Shown: positions 10,213 through 17,572 of the stretch, one piece after another
How the letters are laid out: each line of letters begins with the position of its first letter
Position numbering within the stretch: position 1 is the first letter of the stretch
NCBI RefSeq assembly: GCF_002812985.1
Contig: NZ_PGCP01000004.1
Span: 290,977-339,811, forward strand
DNA: 48,835 nucleotides
Source of the DNA: Aeromonas lusitana
GTDB taxonomy: Bacteria; Pseudomonadota; Gammaproteobacteria; Enterobacterales; Aeromonadaceae
Direction of reading: 5' to 3'
Notes under the pieces: model-generated
The model's input: only the letters and a program-made list of their open reading frames with translations
Database searches by the model: none
What the model was told of the DNA's origin: nothing
Made by a program: the position numbers and the translations under genes

Positions 10213-10684
10213 GGATATAGCCCTCCGACTCGATACGTAGCCGGGCGCTTTCCCGGCCATCGCTCACCACCAGATCGCAGCCGCTGACGCAGCTGGCCGG
10301 GGACAAGGGGCGGCCGCTGCGCTTATCGAAACTGAAGGAGCCCAAAGGAGAGAGTGCAATCCCCCCCGTGGCGGTGACCACACGCCCTCGGACCTGCTCC
10401 GCGTTCTGGCTCCAGCCCGAGATGGGTTTGGGGGTACAGCTGCCAAGCTGGGTCAGATGGCCGAAGCGGTTGTTTTCCAGCACCAGCTGGGTGCAGCGGG
10501 CCGGCCCCTCCTGCATGTCCATGGTCTGCACCAGCCGCAGCCGGGCCACCAGCTCATCGCGCAGGGTATGGGTTTCAAAGCCGCCTTTGCCCAGCCATTT
10601 GGGCACGGCAAAGGCGGCCAGAATCCCGAGTAACAGGATCACTATCACCAGTTCTATCAGGGTGAACCCCTTGTGTATCGGCAT
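10199..10684 (-). CDS. mshC: MSHA minor pilin MshC
   Basis: 161-residue prepilin-like protein started at [20 protein letters not shown], which gives a normal 6-residue leader; an in-frame ATG four codons upstream (10696) is an alternative. The C-terminal half carries Cys residues (CTQL, CTPK, CVSGCD) of the GspH/FimT-like minor pilin type. A strong hairpin terminator lies between mshA and this gene, so it is probably made at a lower level than the major pilin. Confidence 0.9.
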   Translation of the reverse strand: MPIHKGFTLIELVIVILLLGILAAFAVPKWLGKGGFETHTLRDELVARLRLVQTMDMQEGPARCTQLVLENNRFGHLTQLGSCTPKPISGWSQNAEQVRGRVVTATGGIALSPLGSFSFDKRSGRPLSPASCVSGCDLVVSDGRESARLRIESEGYIHALP

Positions 10685-10699
10685 CTGGCTTCCCATAAA

Positions 10700-10728
10700 T
10701 AAAGAAAAAGCGAGGCCTAAGCCTCGCT
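10700..10728 (-). terminator. Intrinsic terminator between mshA and mshC
   Basis: Minus-strand stem AGCGAGGC/GCCTCGCT with a 4-nt loop, followed by TTTTTCTTTA. It starts 12 bp after the mshA stop. Partial termination here would give abundant short mshA transcripts and fewer reading on to mshCDOPQ. Confidence 0.85.
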
Positions 10729-10740
10729 TGTCAACGCTCA

Positions 10741-11184
10741 TTACTTACAGTTCTGCAGCTCAGTTTTGAAGGGAACTGTGTCGCTGGTTGCGGCTGTGTA
10801 TTTCACGGCGCAAGTATTCCCGCTGGTATTCGCAGGGACAAAGGTGGACTCAGTAGCAGTTGCGCCAGAGGCAACCCAACCATCCAGGGTCACAGCAGCA
10901 GAAATGGTGTTAGCGGTCGGGTAGCCATAAATCACCTTGACGCCAGTCATCCCCGTCAGGTCTGTGCCGCCTGCCGCAGAGGCCTTTTCCTGACCATTCA
11001 AGGCAGCCTTGCTATAGACCAGGGTAGCAGCGCTGGACAATGCAGCCTGCACACCCTGCGCGGCAGATTTCTTGGCATCATCCTGCAGATTCAGGAACTT
11101 GGGTGCGGCGGTGACCGCCAGAATGCCCAGGATGATGATCACGATCACCAGTTCGATCAGGGTAAAACCCGCCTGCTTTTTCAT
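10741..11184 (-). CDS. mshA: Major MSHA pilin MshA
   Basis: 147-residue major subunit of the mannose-sensitive haemagglutinin type IV pilus. The leader MKKQAG is cleaved before [17 protein letters not shown], with Glu5 of the mature protein present. The assembly helix continues as [19 protein letters not shown]. The globular domain is short and Ala/Thr-rich, with two cysteines (NTCAVKY and the C-terminal NCK) that form the expected D-region disulfide. GAGGAAA upstream serves as ribosome binding site. Its codon use and AT-richer sequence relative to neighbours are typical of a highly expressed, strain-variable pilin. Confidence 0.96.
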   Translation of the reverse strand: MKKQAGFTLIELVIVIIILGILAVTAAPKFLNLQDDAKKSAAQGVQAALSSAATLVYSKAALNGQEKASAAGGTDLTGMTGVKVIYGYPTANTISAAVTLDGWVASGATATESTFVPANTSGNTCAVKYTAATSDTVPFKTELQNCK

Positions 11185-11202
11185 TACGTTTTCCTCGGTT
11201 TA

Positions 11203-11862
11203 TCAATTGATATTGGTAATTACCTGGCCGGAGGCCGGGCGGTAACTGAAACTCATGAACTTATCCGTGCTCCCTTGCGGGTCTTGATAGCGTCCATCAC
11301 TGCCCTTGCTCAGGCTGTTGACCAGATAGTAGCGGCAGACCGAATCCAGTCCGTTGCTGCTCACAGTGGCATAGAACTTCAGGTCATTGCCGCTACCGCG
11401 CACCTCATCAAAGTTGGCAGTAGCCTTGGGAGGATTCTGCAGCAAGCCCTCCCAAATAGAGAGACAGCGCTGAGCCGTCAGATTGGCCGGGTTCACGTCG
11501 GCATTGCCGCTCGCCGCCGTGTCCATGGGATACCCGGGCGAAAGCTCGCCGTTATTGACCTGGCTGTCGGTGGGCGACGTCAGGTAAAAACGCGAACCGT
11601 CGTAGAGCACGGTATTGAGGCCATCCTGCTTGGCGCGTCCTTCCGCTTCCCACTGGGCTCGCACCAGGGAGACGCCTGTCGCAAAACCACCGGACACCCC
11701 TTCGACGCTGGCCTTCTTCGCCTCGTCGGTGACATCGAGAAAACGGGGCAATGCGGTGACCGCCAGGATCCCCAGAATAACGATGACGATCACCAGTTCG
11801 ATCAGGGAAAAACCCGTCATCTGACCGGGCCCGCGACCGGATATCACTCTTGTTGCTGCCAT
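11203..11862 (-). CDS. mshB: MSHA pilin-like protein MshB
   Basis: 219-residue prepilin-like protein. The start at 11862 has a good GGAGG 5 bp upstream and gives a long 17-residue leader; an internal start at MTG|FSLIE (11820) has no clear ribosome binding site. Cleavage is expected in [23 protein letters not shown]. The DVTDEAKKASVEGVSGGFATGV region is shared with MshA. Two Cys (QRCLS and SVCRYY) may form a disulfide. Directly upstream of mshA, 18 bp apart, and probably in the same transcript. Confidence 0.92.
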   Translation of the reverse strand: MAATRVISGRGPGQMTGFSLIELVIVIVILGILAVTALPRFLDVTDEAKKASVEGVSGGFATGVSLVRAQWEAEGRAKQDGLNTVLYDGSRFYLTSPTDSQVNNGELSPGYPMDTAASGNADVNPANLTAQRCLSIWEGLLQNPPKATANFDEVRGSGNDLKFYATVSSNGLDSVCRYYLVNSLSKGSDGRYQDPQGSTDKFMSFSYRPASGQVITNIN

Positions 11863-11934
11863 GCTGCCTCCGTAATGATCCGCATTATTTCATGCAGATA
11901 GAAAAAAATCATGTTGCCGGACCTACACGCTCAC

Positions 11935-12399
11935 CTATTCAGCGAACGATTGCACCCGCCCATCGCCAAAGCGGTAGACAAGCCGCAGCCCATCCCAGCC
12001 AAATTCACAGCCTTCGCCATCCCGACTGGCCAATGCCTGCAGCGGTGGCAAGGCGTTCGCGTCCCGGCCAATCAGGGCCAGCCAGAGGCTGCGGCAATTG
12101 TCGGAAGGGGACTGCAGCGGCGCCACCCCGAGGGGCCAGCCCCGTTCATCGAACTGCCAGGCCACCCCTTGCGCGTGCAGCACGGCGGGTCGCCGCTCAT
12201 CAAGCCAGAGTCCGTGCAGACGCTGGGCCCGCTCGGCAAACTGTTCACCCAACAGGGTCAGGCTGACCGTCAACGCCTCTTCCCTGTGGCTGCGATAACT
12301 CATGGCCAGGGTCGCCATAATGATCAGCAGCAGAGTCACCGCCAGCACGCGCCTGTATCCCCCCAGCCAGCGATCATCCTGCTCGGACTGTCTGCTCAT
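11935..12399 (-). CDS. mshF: MSHA biogenesis protein MshF
   Basis: 154-residue small membrane protein with a single N-terminal transmembrane segment (VLAVTLLLIIMATLAMSY, about 18-35) and a periplasmic domain of unknown fold holding the two residues CRS and CEF. It is assigned as MshF mainly from its fixed position between mshG and mshB and its size. Its exact function in pilus assembly is not established; no catalytic motif is visible. The gap to mshB is 72 bp and could hold a separate promoter for the pilin genes, although I see no convincing one. Confidence 0.8.
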   Translation of the reverse strand: MSRQSEQDDRWLGGYRRVLAVTLLLIIMATLAMSYRSHREEALTVSLTLLGEQFAERAQRLHGLWLDERRPAVLHAQGVAWQFDERGWPLGVAPLQSPSDNCRSLWLALIGRDANALPPLQALASRDGEGCEFGWDGLRLVYRFGDGRVQSFAE

Positions 12400-12444
12400 C
12401 CTTGCTCCTACAGACCTTGGCTACATGCTCGTAATGCCGGTCAC

Positions 12445-13668
12445 TCATGACTGACCACGCACCGCGCGCATCATGTCCCACATGGGCGTAAAGATACCGA
12501 GCGCCAGCACCAGTACCATGACCGCCACTATGCCGATCAGGATGGGTTCGATGCGGGCGGTGAGGCTCTTGAGGTCATAATCCACCTCACGCTCGTAATA
12601 CTCGGCCGCCTCGTGCAGCAGGTCGTCCACCTGACCTGTCTCTTCCCCCACGGCGATCATCTGCATCACCAGGGGGGTGAACAGGCCGCTGGCCCCGGCG
12701 GTACGCAGCAGGCTCTCGCCACGCTCGATACCGGCGCGCATGTCGCGCACCCGGCCCGCCATCCAGGCGTTGTCCACAGCATCGGCCACCAAGGTCAGCG
12801 CCGTGTTGAGCGGGACCCCGGCCCTGAGCATCATGGAGAAGCTGCGGGCGAAACGCGCCAGCAGGGAGCGCTCTATGATGGTGCCGACGATGGGTAGCCT
12901 GAGTTGCCATCTGTGCCAGGTCAGCTTGCCTTGCGCCGTGGCAACCCAGCGCCGCCAACCGATGACGGCCCCCACCATAATGGCCAGCAACAGCCACCAG
13001 TAGTTGACGAAGAAGTGGGAGGTGGCGAGCAGGATCCGGGTCGCCAGCGGCAGCTCCACCCCGAACTTGGCGAACATACCGGCAAACACCGGGATCACCA
13101 TGATGTTGAGGATCACCATGGCGATGCCGATGGCAATCATCACGAAGCTGGGGTAGCGCATGGCGGTCTTGATCCGCTTGCGGGTCTCCAGCTCCAGATC
13201 GAAATAGTTGGCGAGCTGCAGGAAGGCCTCCTCCAGCTGACCCGTGTTCTCGCCGACGTGGATGATGGCGACGAACAGGCTGCTGAACACCTTGGGGTGA
13301 GCCTGCATGGAACTCGACAGCGGCCGGCCGTTGCCCAGATCCTCCCCCAGCGCATGCAATGCTCGCTTGAGCGGCTTGCTGTGGGTGCTCTCCTCCAGTC
13401 CGGCGATGGCCCGCAGGATGGGGATGCCGGCCCGGGTCAGGGCATACATCTGGCGGCTGAACACCACCAGCTCCTCGAGCTTGACGCCGCCTTCCAGCAG
13501 CAGAGACCAGTCGATGCTGGCAGACTTCGCCTTGCCCGCTTTGAGCTCGGTCGGCATCACGCCGCGGCGCATCAGCTGCTCGGCGGCGGCCATTTCGCTG
13601 GCGGCCTCCAGGGTGCCGCTCACGGCATTGCCCTGGCTGTCGCGGCCCTTGTAGTTGAAGCTGCTCAT
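12445..13668 (-). CDS. mshG: MSHA biogenesis platform protein MshG (GspF/PilC family)
   Basis: 407-residue inner-membrane platform protein of the type II secretion F family, with two repeated cytoplasmic domains. The first (about 65-185) contains LVVFSRQMYALTRAGIPILRA. The second (about 270-385) contains FARSFSMMLRAGVPLNTAL. Hydrophobic segments lie near 170-190, 220-240 and 375-395. Such proteins pass the ATPase motion to the growing pilus. It ends with a short basic tail and follows mshE by 3 bp, so the two are surely co-translated. Confidence 0.95.
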   Translation of the reverse strand: MSSFNYKGRDSQGNAVSGTLEAASEMAAAEQLMRRGVMPTELKAGKAKSASIDWSLLLEGGVKLEELVVFSRQMYALTRAGIPILRAIAGLEESTHSKPLKRALHALGEDLGNGRPLSSSMQAHPKVFSSLFVAIIHVGENTGQLEEAFLQLANYFDLELETRKRIKTAMRYPSFVMIAIGIAMVILNIMVIPVFAGMFAKFGVELPLATRILLATSHFFVNYWWLLLAIMVGAVIGWRRWVATAQGKLTWHRWQLRLPIVGTIIERSLLARFARSFSMMLRAGVPLNTALTLVADAVDNAWMAGRVRDMRAGIERGESLLRTAGASGLFTPLVMQMIAVGEETGQVDDLLHEAAEYYEREVDYDLKSLTARIEPILIGIVAVMVLVLALGIFTPMWDMMRAVRGQS

Positions 13669-13671
13669 GGC

Positions 13672-15384
13672 TTAGCCCAGATCCTCCGCGAGCCTGAGCA
13701 CCTCGTCCACCGAGGTGATCCCCTCACGGGCATAGTCCAGCGCGGTCAGGGCCAAAGGCCGATAGTGCTCGTGCTCGCGCGCCGCCCGGGCGAAGCCTTC
13801 CGCATCGTTGCGGCGCAATGCATCCATCATGGGCTGATCCAGCTCCAGCAGCTCGTAGACCCCGATCCGGCCGCTGTAACCGGTGAAGTTGCAGCTCTGG
13901 CAGCCACGCCCCTTGTGATAGACGTGCTGACCCGGCGTCTCGCCACTGAGCACCCCAAGCCAGGTGGCCTGGCCTTCGTCCGGCGTGCTGCTCTCGACGC
14001 AGTGTTCGCACACCCGCCGCACCAGGCGCTGGGCCATCACGGCCCGCAGCGCGCTCGCCACCAGGTAGCCGGGCGCCCCCATGTCGATGAGGCGCAGGGC
14101 ACTGGTGACCGCATCGTTGGTGTGCAGCGTGGTCAGCACCAGGTGACCCGTGATGGCGCCGCGTAGGCCTATCTCCACCGTCTCGTTGTCCCGCATCTCC
14201 CCCACCAGCAGGATGTCCGGATCCTGGCGCAGGGTGGAGCGCAGCACCTGGGAGAAGGTGAGACCTATCTTGGCGTTGACCTGCACCTGGTTGACCCGGG
14301 GCAGCCGGTATTCCACCGGATCTTCCACCGTGATGATCTTGTGGCTGGCCTGATTGAGCTCGGACAGGGCGCCATACAGGGTGGTGGTCTTGCCGCTGCC
14401 GGTGGGCCCGGTCACCAGTATCATGCCGTGGGGGCGTTTGAGCTGGCGACGGAAGCGGGTCAGGATCGCCGGCGGCATGCCGGTTTCGGCCAGCGACAAG
14501 ATACCGGAGGATTGATCCAGCAGCCGCATCACCACGGATTCGCCGTATTGCACCGGCATGGTCGACATCCGCACGTCCACGTCGCGACCGCGCACCTTCA
14601 TGTTGAAGCGGCCATCCTGGGGCAGCCGTTTCTCCGAGATGTCGAGCCCGGCCACCAGTTTCAGGCGCAGCACCAGCGCCTGGGCGATGCGCACCTCGTT
14701 CAAGATGTTCTCGTGCAAGATGCCGTCGATGCGCTGGCGGATGCGCAGTACCTTCTCGTCCGGCTCGATATGGATATCCGAGGCCCCCACCTGCACCGCG
14801 TCCTCGAACAGGGAGCGCAGCAGCTTGGCCACGGTCGCCTCCCCCTCGTCGGCCCCGCCGTTGAGATTGCTGGCACCGAGCTCGAAGCCGGTATCCTGAT
14901 GCTCCTCGTGCAGCTGCACGGCGAAGTTCTCTATCTCCCGGGTGCGGCGATAGAGGCGGTCGAAATACTCCAGCAGCTGGCCTTCCCGCGCCACGGCGAG
15001 CACCAGCTCGCGGGGACTCAGCAGGGAGGCGATGGCGTCGAGGGCGCTCAAGTCGGCGGGATCCGACATGGCCACCGTCACCTTGTCGTCGCTCAAATTG
15101 ACCGCCAGCGCACGGTAACGGCGCGCCTGCACCTCGGGCAACAGGGCCACGGCGGCGGCATCTATGGTGAGGTTGTTGAGATCGAAGAAGGGCACGTCCA
15201 GCTGGCGGGCGAGGAACTGCAGCAGCTGCACCTCGCTGATGAAGCCGAGATCGATCAGGGTGGTCCCCAGCTTGCGGCCGGTCTGACGCTGCTGCTGCAG
15301 GGCGAGCTGGAGCTGATCATCCGAGATGATCTGCTCTTGCACCAGCAGGTCGCCGAGCCGCATTTTCAGTCTGGGTTGTGCCAT
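13672..15384 (-). CDS. mshE: MSHA pilus extension ATPase MshE
   Basis: 570-residue GspE/PilB-type hexameric ATPase driving pilus extension. The start at MAQPRLKMRLG has GGAG upstream; open frame further upstream runs into mshN and is ignored. The N-terminus carries two tandem MshEN motifs, RLGDLLVQEQIISDDQLQLA (about 9-28) and a second beginning KLGTTLIDLGFISEVQLLQF (about 38-57). This motif binds c-di-GMP in Vibrio cholerae MshE. Further on are Walker A GPTGSGKTTTLYG, Walker B DILLVGEMRD, and a CEHC...CQSC zinc-binding tetracysteine near the C-terminus. It lies 31 bp after mshN. Confidence 0.96.
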   Translation of the reverse strand: MAQPRLKMRLGDLLVQEQIISDDQLQLALQQQRQTGRKLGTTLIDLGFISEVQLLQFLARQLDVPFFDLNNLTIDAAAVALLPEVQARRYRALAVNLSDDKVTVAMSDPADLSALDAIASLLSPRELVLAVAREGQLLEYFDRLYRRTREIENFAVQLHEEHQDTGFELGASNLNGGADEGEATVAKLLRSLFEDAVQVGASDIHIEPDEKVLRIRQRIDGILHENILNEVRIAQALVLRLKLVAGLDISEKRLPQDGRFNMKVRGRDVDVRMSTMPVQYGESVVMRLLDQSSGILSLAETGMPPAILTRFRRQLKRPHGMILVTGPTGSGKTTTLYGALSELNQASHKIITVEDPVEYRLPRVNQVQVNAKIGLTFSQVLRSTLRQDPDILLVGEMRDNETVEIGLRGAITGHLVLTTLHTNDAVTSALRLIDMGAPGYLVASALRAVMAQRLVRRVCEHCVESSTPDEGQATWLGVLSGETPGQHVYHKGRGCQSCNFTGYSGRIGVYELLELDQPMMDALRRNDAEGFARAAREHEHYRPLALTALDYAREGITSVDEVLRLAEDLG

Positions 15385-15415
15385 GCAAACTCCAAAAAAG
15401 TGAACAGTGTCCCCA

Positions 15416-16552
15416 TCAGGGGGCGAGCTGGGCGATACGTTGTTCCAGCCAGTTGGTCGATGCCGCGCCCAGGTTGCCGTGCAACTGGGCGTTGCGATAG
15501 GCATCCAGTGCGCGCTGGCTGTGGCCCTGGCCATCTTCCGCCACGCCGAGCCCCAGCCACCAGCGGCCCTGATCCGGCTGCTGGCGCAGCAGCTTGACGT
15601 ACAAGTCCGATGCCTGGGCATGCTGGCCCAGCTCCTGGGTCAGCCCGGCCCAGGTGGCGTAATAATCCAGATTGCTGGCCAGCTCAGGTTGATAGCCGGT
15701 CAGCCAGTCGAGCGCCTTGGGCTTGTCGCCGGCGCTGATGGCCACCCGGGCCAGCAACAGGCGAAAATCGGCCTGCTGCGGATCCAGTCTGAGCCCCTCT
15801 TCCAGCACCTGACCGGCCTCGGTCAGGCGGCCCTCACCGTAGAGCAGGGCGGCCAGCTGTTCGCGGGCATCCTGATTGTGAGGATCATGCACCAGCACCT
15901 GGTAGTAGTTGTCCTGCGCCTCCCGCATCTGGCCCTTGGCCATGGCGGTGGTCGCCTTGCGCTCGGCCAGGGCCGCCAGCTCGGGCTCGGAGAGATCCAC
16001 GGTTTCAATCTTCAGCACCCCGGGCTTGCGCGGCGGTGCGGCGGCGGCTTGCTCGGCGGCCAGCTCGGCCTGCAGATCCGGCTGCAACTCCTCGTCGCTC
16101 GGGGTCACCTCGTCTGCCTGCATGCCTTCGAAGGCTTGCGAGTCATCGTTCTGATCTTCATCCCCGGCCAGTTCATCCTCGGCGGCGGGCACATTCGTCT
16201 CGACCGGCGGCTGAGTCGCCACGACGGGCGCCGTCTGCGAGACCGGCAGGATCACGACCGCCGGCTCCTGCATGGCCGAGAGAACTCGCGCAGCCGAAGG
16301 AACTGCCTCCATTTTGGAAACATCCACTTGTGACTGAGAGATTTCGGATGAGGCAGTGGCAATGCGCACTTGATGACTCTGTTGCCAGTATATCCAGCTA
16401 CGCCAACCCAGGATGCCCAGCGCCAGCCCGCACATCAGGGTCAGCACCAGCATCCACCAGCCCTGCTGGCGCGCCGGTGCCACATAGATGGCAGCACTCT
16501 CTCCCTGTTGGCGCTGCTCCAGATCCTTGAGCATCTGATTGATCACGCTCAT
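15416..16552 (-). CDS. mshN: MSHA biogenesis protein MshN (TPR protein)
   Basis: 378-residue protein when started at MSVINQMLKDLEQRQ, whose ATG overlaps the mshM stop by 4 bp (ATGA). One transmembrane segment (about 35-53, WWMLVLTLMCGLALGIL) is followed by an acidic, Pro/Ala/Glu-rich linker (about 95-190). A C-terminal run of TPR-like repeats follows (about 205-375; AMAKGQMREAQDNYYQVLVH and ALLYGEGRLTEAGQVLEEGL are two units). Probably a periplasmic scaffold for the secretin or pilus machinery; function is inferred from position and fold. Confidence 0.9.
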   Translation of the reverse strand: MSVINQMLKDLEQRQQGESAAIYVAPARQQGWWMLVLTLMCGLALGILGWRSWIYWQQSHQVRIATASSEISQSQVDVSKMEAVPSAARVLSAMQEPAVVILPVSQTAPVVATQPPVETNVPAAEDELAGDEDQNDDSQAFEGMQADEVTPSDEELQPDLQAELAAEQAAAAPPRKPGVLKIETVDLSEPELAALAERKATTAMAKGQMREAQDNYYQVLVHDPHNQDAREQLAALLYGEGRLTEAGQVLEEGLRLDPQQADFRLLLARVAISAGDKPKALDWLTGYQPELASNLDYYATWAGLTQELGQHAQASDLYVKLLRQQPDQGRWWLGLGVAEDGQGHSQRALDAYRNAQLHGNLGAASTNWLEQRIAQLAP

Positions 16553-17439
16553 GACCAGACTCCGTAGGCCAGGGCGCCACCCAGTAACAACAGCAGCGGC
16601 CACCAGCGAATGAAAGAGGTACGACTGGCGTCATCGGTGTCGCGGATGGCGAGGCGCACCAGTCGGGTGCCGATATGGCGCTCACCCCGACCGTAGGCCA
16701 GCATCAGGCACTTCTGGGCCAGCACATTGATAAGCCTTGGTATTCCGCGCGACGCCCGCCACAGCAGGCGCAGGGAACGACCATCGAACAGGGCGGCACC
16801 GCGATAGCCGGAGACCTGCAGTCGATGCTCCACATAGGCGCGGGCCTCGTCAAAGCGCAGGGCACGCAGACAGTAAGAGAAACCGATGCGCTGACGCAGC
16901 TGACGCAGGTGGGGCTTGGCCAGCCGCGCATCCAGCTCAGGCTGACCGAACAGCACTATCTGCAGCAGCTTGTTTGACTCCGTCTCCAGATTGCCGAACA
17001 GCCGGATCGCCTCCAGGGTCTCGTCTGGCAGGGCCTGCGCCTCGTCAATGAGCACCACCACCCGCTGACCCTGCTGGTGCAGGGCGATCAGATGGCGGTG
17101 GATGCGATCCGTCAGATCCAGCTCGCTACCGTCCCGCACCGACAGGCCCAGCTCCAGCGCCAGGGCGGTGCGCAGCTCGGCCGGGCTGAGGTGAGGATTG
17201 GGCAGCCAGGCGAGACGCACCGGCCTCTGCTCAGAGCCGAGCTCGCTCAGCAGCTTGCGGCAGAGCAGGGTCTTGCCCGTGCCTACCTCGCCGGTCACCT
17301 TGATGAAGCCCTCCCCCTGGGCCAGCGCCCAGTTCAGCACCTGCAGGGCCTCCTCGTGGGGCGGCAACCCGTAGTAGAAACCGGTGTTCGGGGTCAGACC
17401 GAAGGGCGCCTCCTGCAAGCCGAAGTGACTCAGGTACAT
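16549..17439 (-). CDS. mshM: MSHA biogenesis protein MshM (ExeA/GspA-like AAA ATPase)
   Basis: 296-residue AAA ATPase of the ExeA/GspA type. It starts MYLSHFGLQEAPFGLTPN, the motif common to this family. Walker A (GEVGTGKT, 50-57) and Walker B (VVVLIDEAQAL) are clear. A single C-terminal hydrophobic segment (about 275-292) probably anchors it to the inner membrane. Related ExeA proteins help the secretin cross the peptidoglycan, which suggests a role in placing MshL. A degenerate copy of the first codons lies just upstream (17430-17519). Confidence 0.92.
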   Translation of the reverse strand: MYLSHFGLQEAPFGLTPNTGFYYGLPPHEEALQVLNWALAQGEGFIKVTGEVGTGKTLLCRKLLSELGSEQRPVRLAWLPNPHLSPAELRTALALELGLSVRDGSELDLTDRIHRHLIALHQQGQRVVVLIDEAQALPDETLEAIRLFGNLETESNKLLQIVLFGQPELDARLAKPHLRQLRQRIGFSYCLRALRFDEARAYVEHRLQVSGYRGAALFDGRSLRLLWRASRGIPRLINVLAQKCLMLAYGRGERHIGTRLVRLAIRDTDDASRTSFIRWWPLLLLLGGALAYGVWS

Positions 17440-17519
17440 ACGCCCTCCCTGCGCCCATCACGGCCAGTGCCGACCAGGCCGAAGGAGAACCCCCGCAAAC
17501 CGACATGGCTCAGGTACAT
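17430..17519 (-). other. Degenerate duplicate of the mshM 5' end (29-codon ORF)
   Basis: Upstream of mshM an ATG opens a 29-codon frame beginning MYLSHVGLRG and continuing FSFGLVGTG, closely matching the mshM start MYLSHFGLQE / APFGLTPN. The repeat unit spans about 50 bp and the copies are 80 bp apart. The frame ends in a TGA lying inside the mshM start region, overlapping mshM by 10 bp. It looks like a decayed tandem duplication; it could also serve as a translated leader coupled to mshM. No evidence for a functional product. Confidence 0.6.
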
Positions 17520-17572
17520 AAGGCCCCCTGTGGCCTTGGGCGGTGCATGACCAACCTATCTGCAGTCATGGC

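Noticed and set aside
14341..15597. Plus-strand ORF of more than 400 codons opposite mshE
   Set aside because: High-GC shadow of mshE; no start signal, and its composition (His, Gln, Gly rich) is typical of antisense frames.
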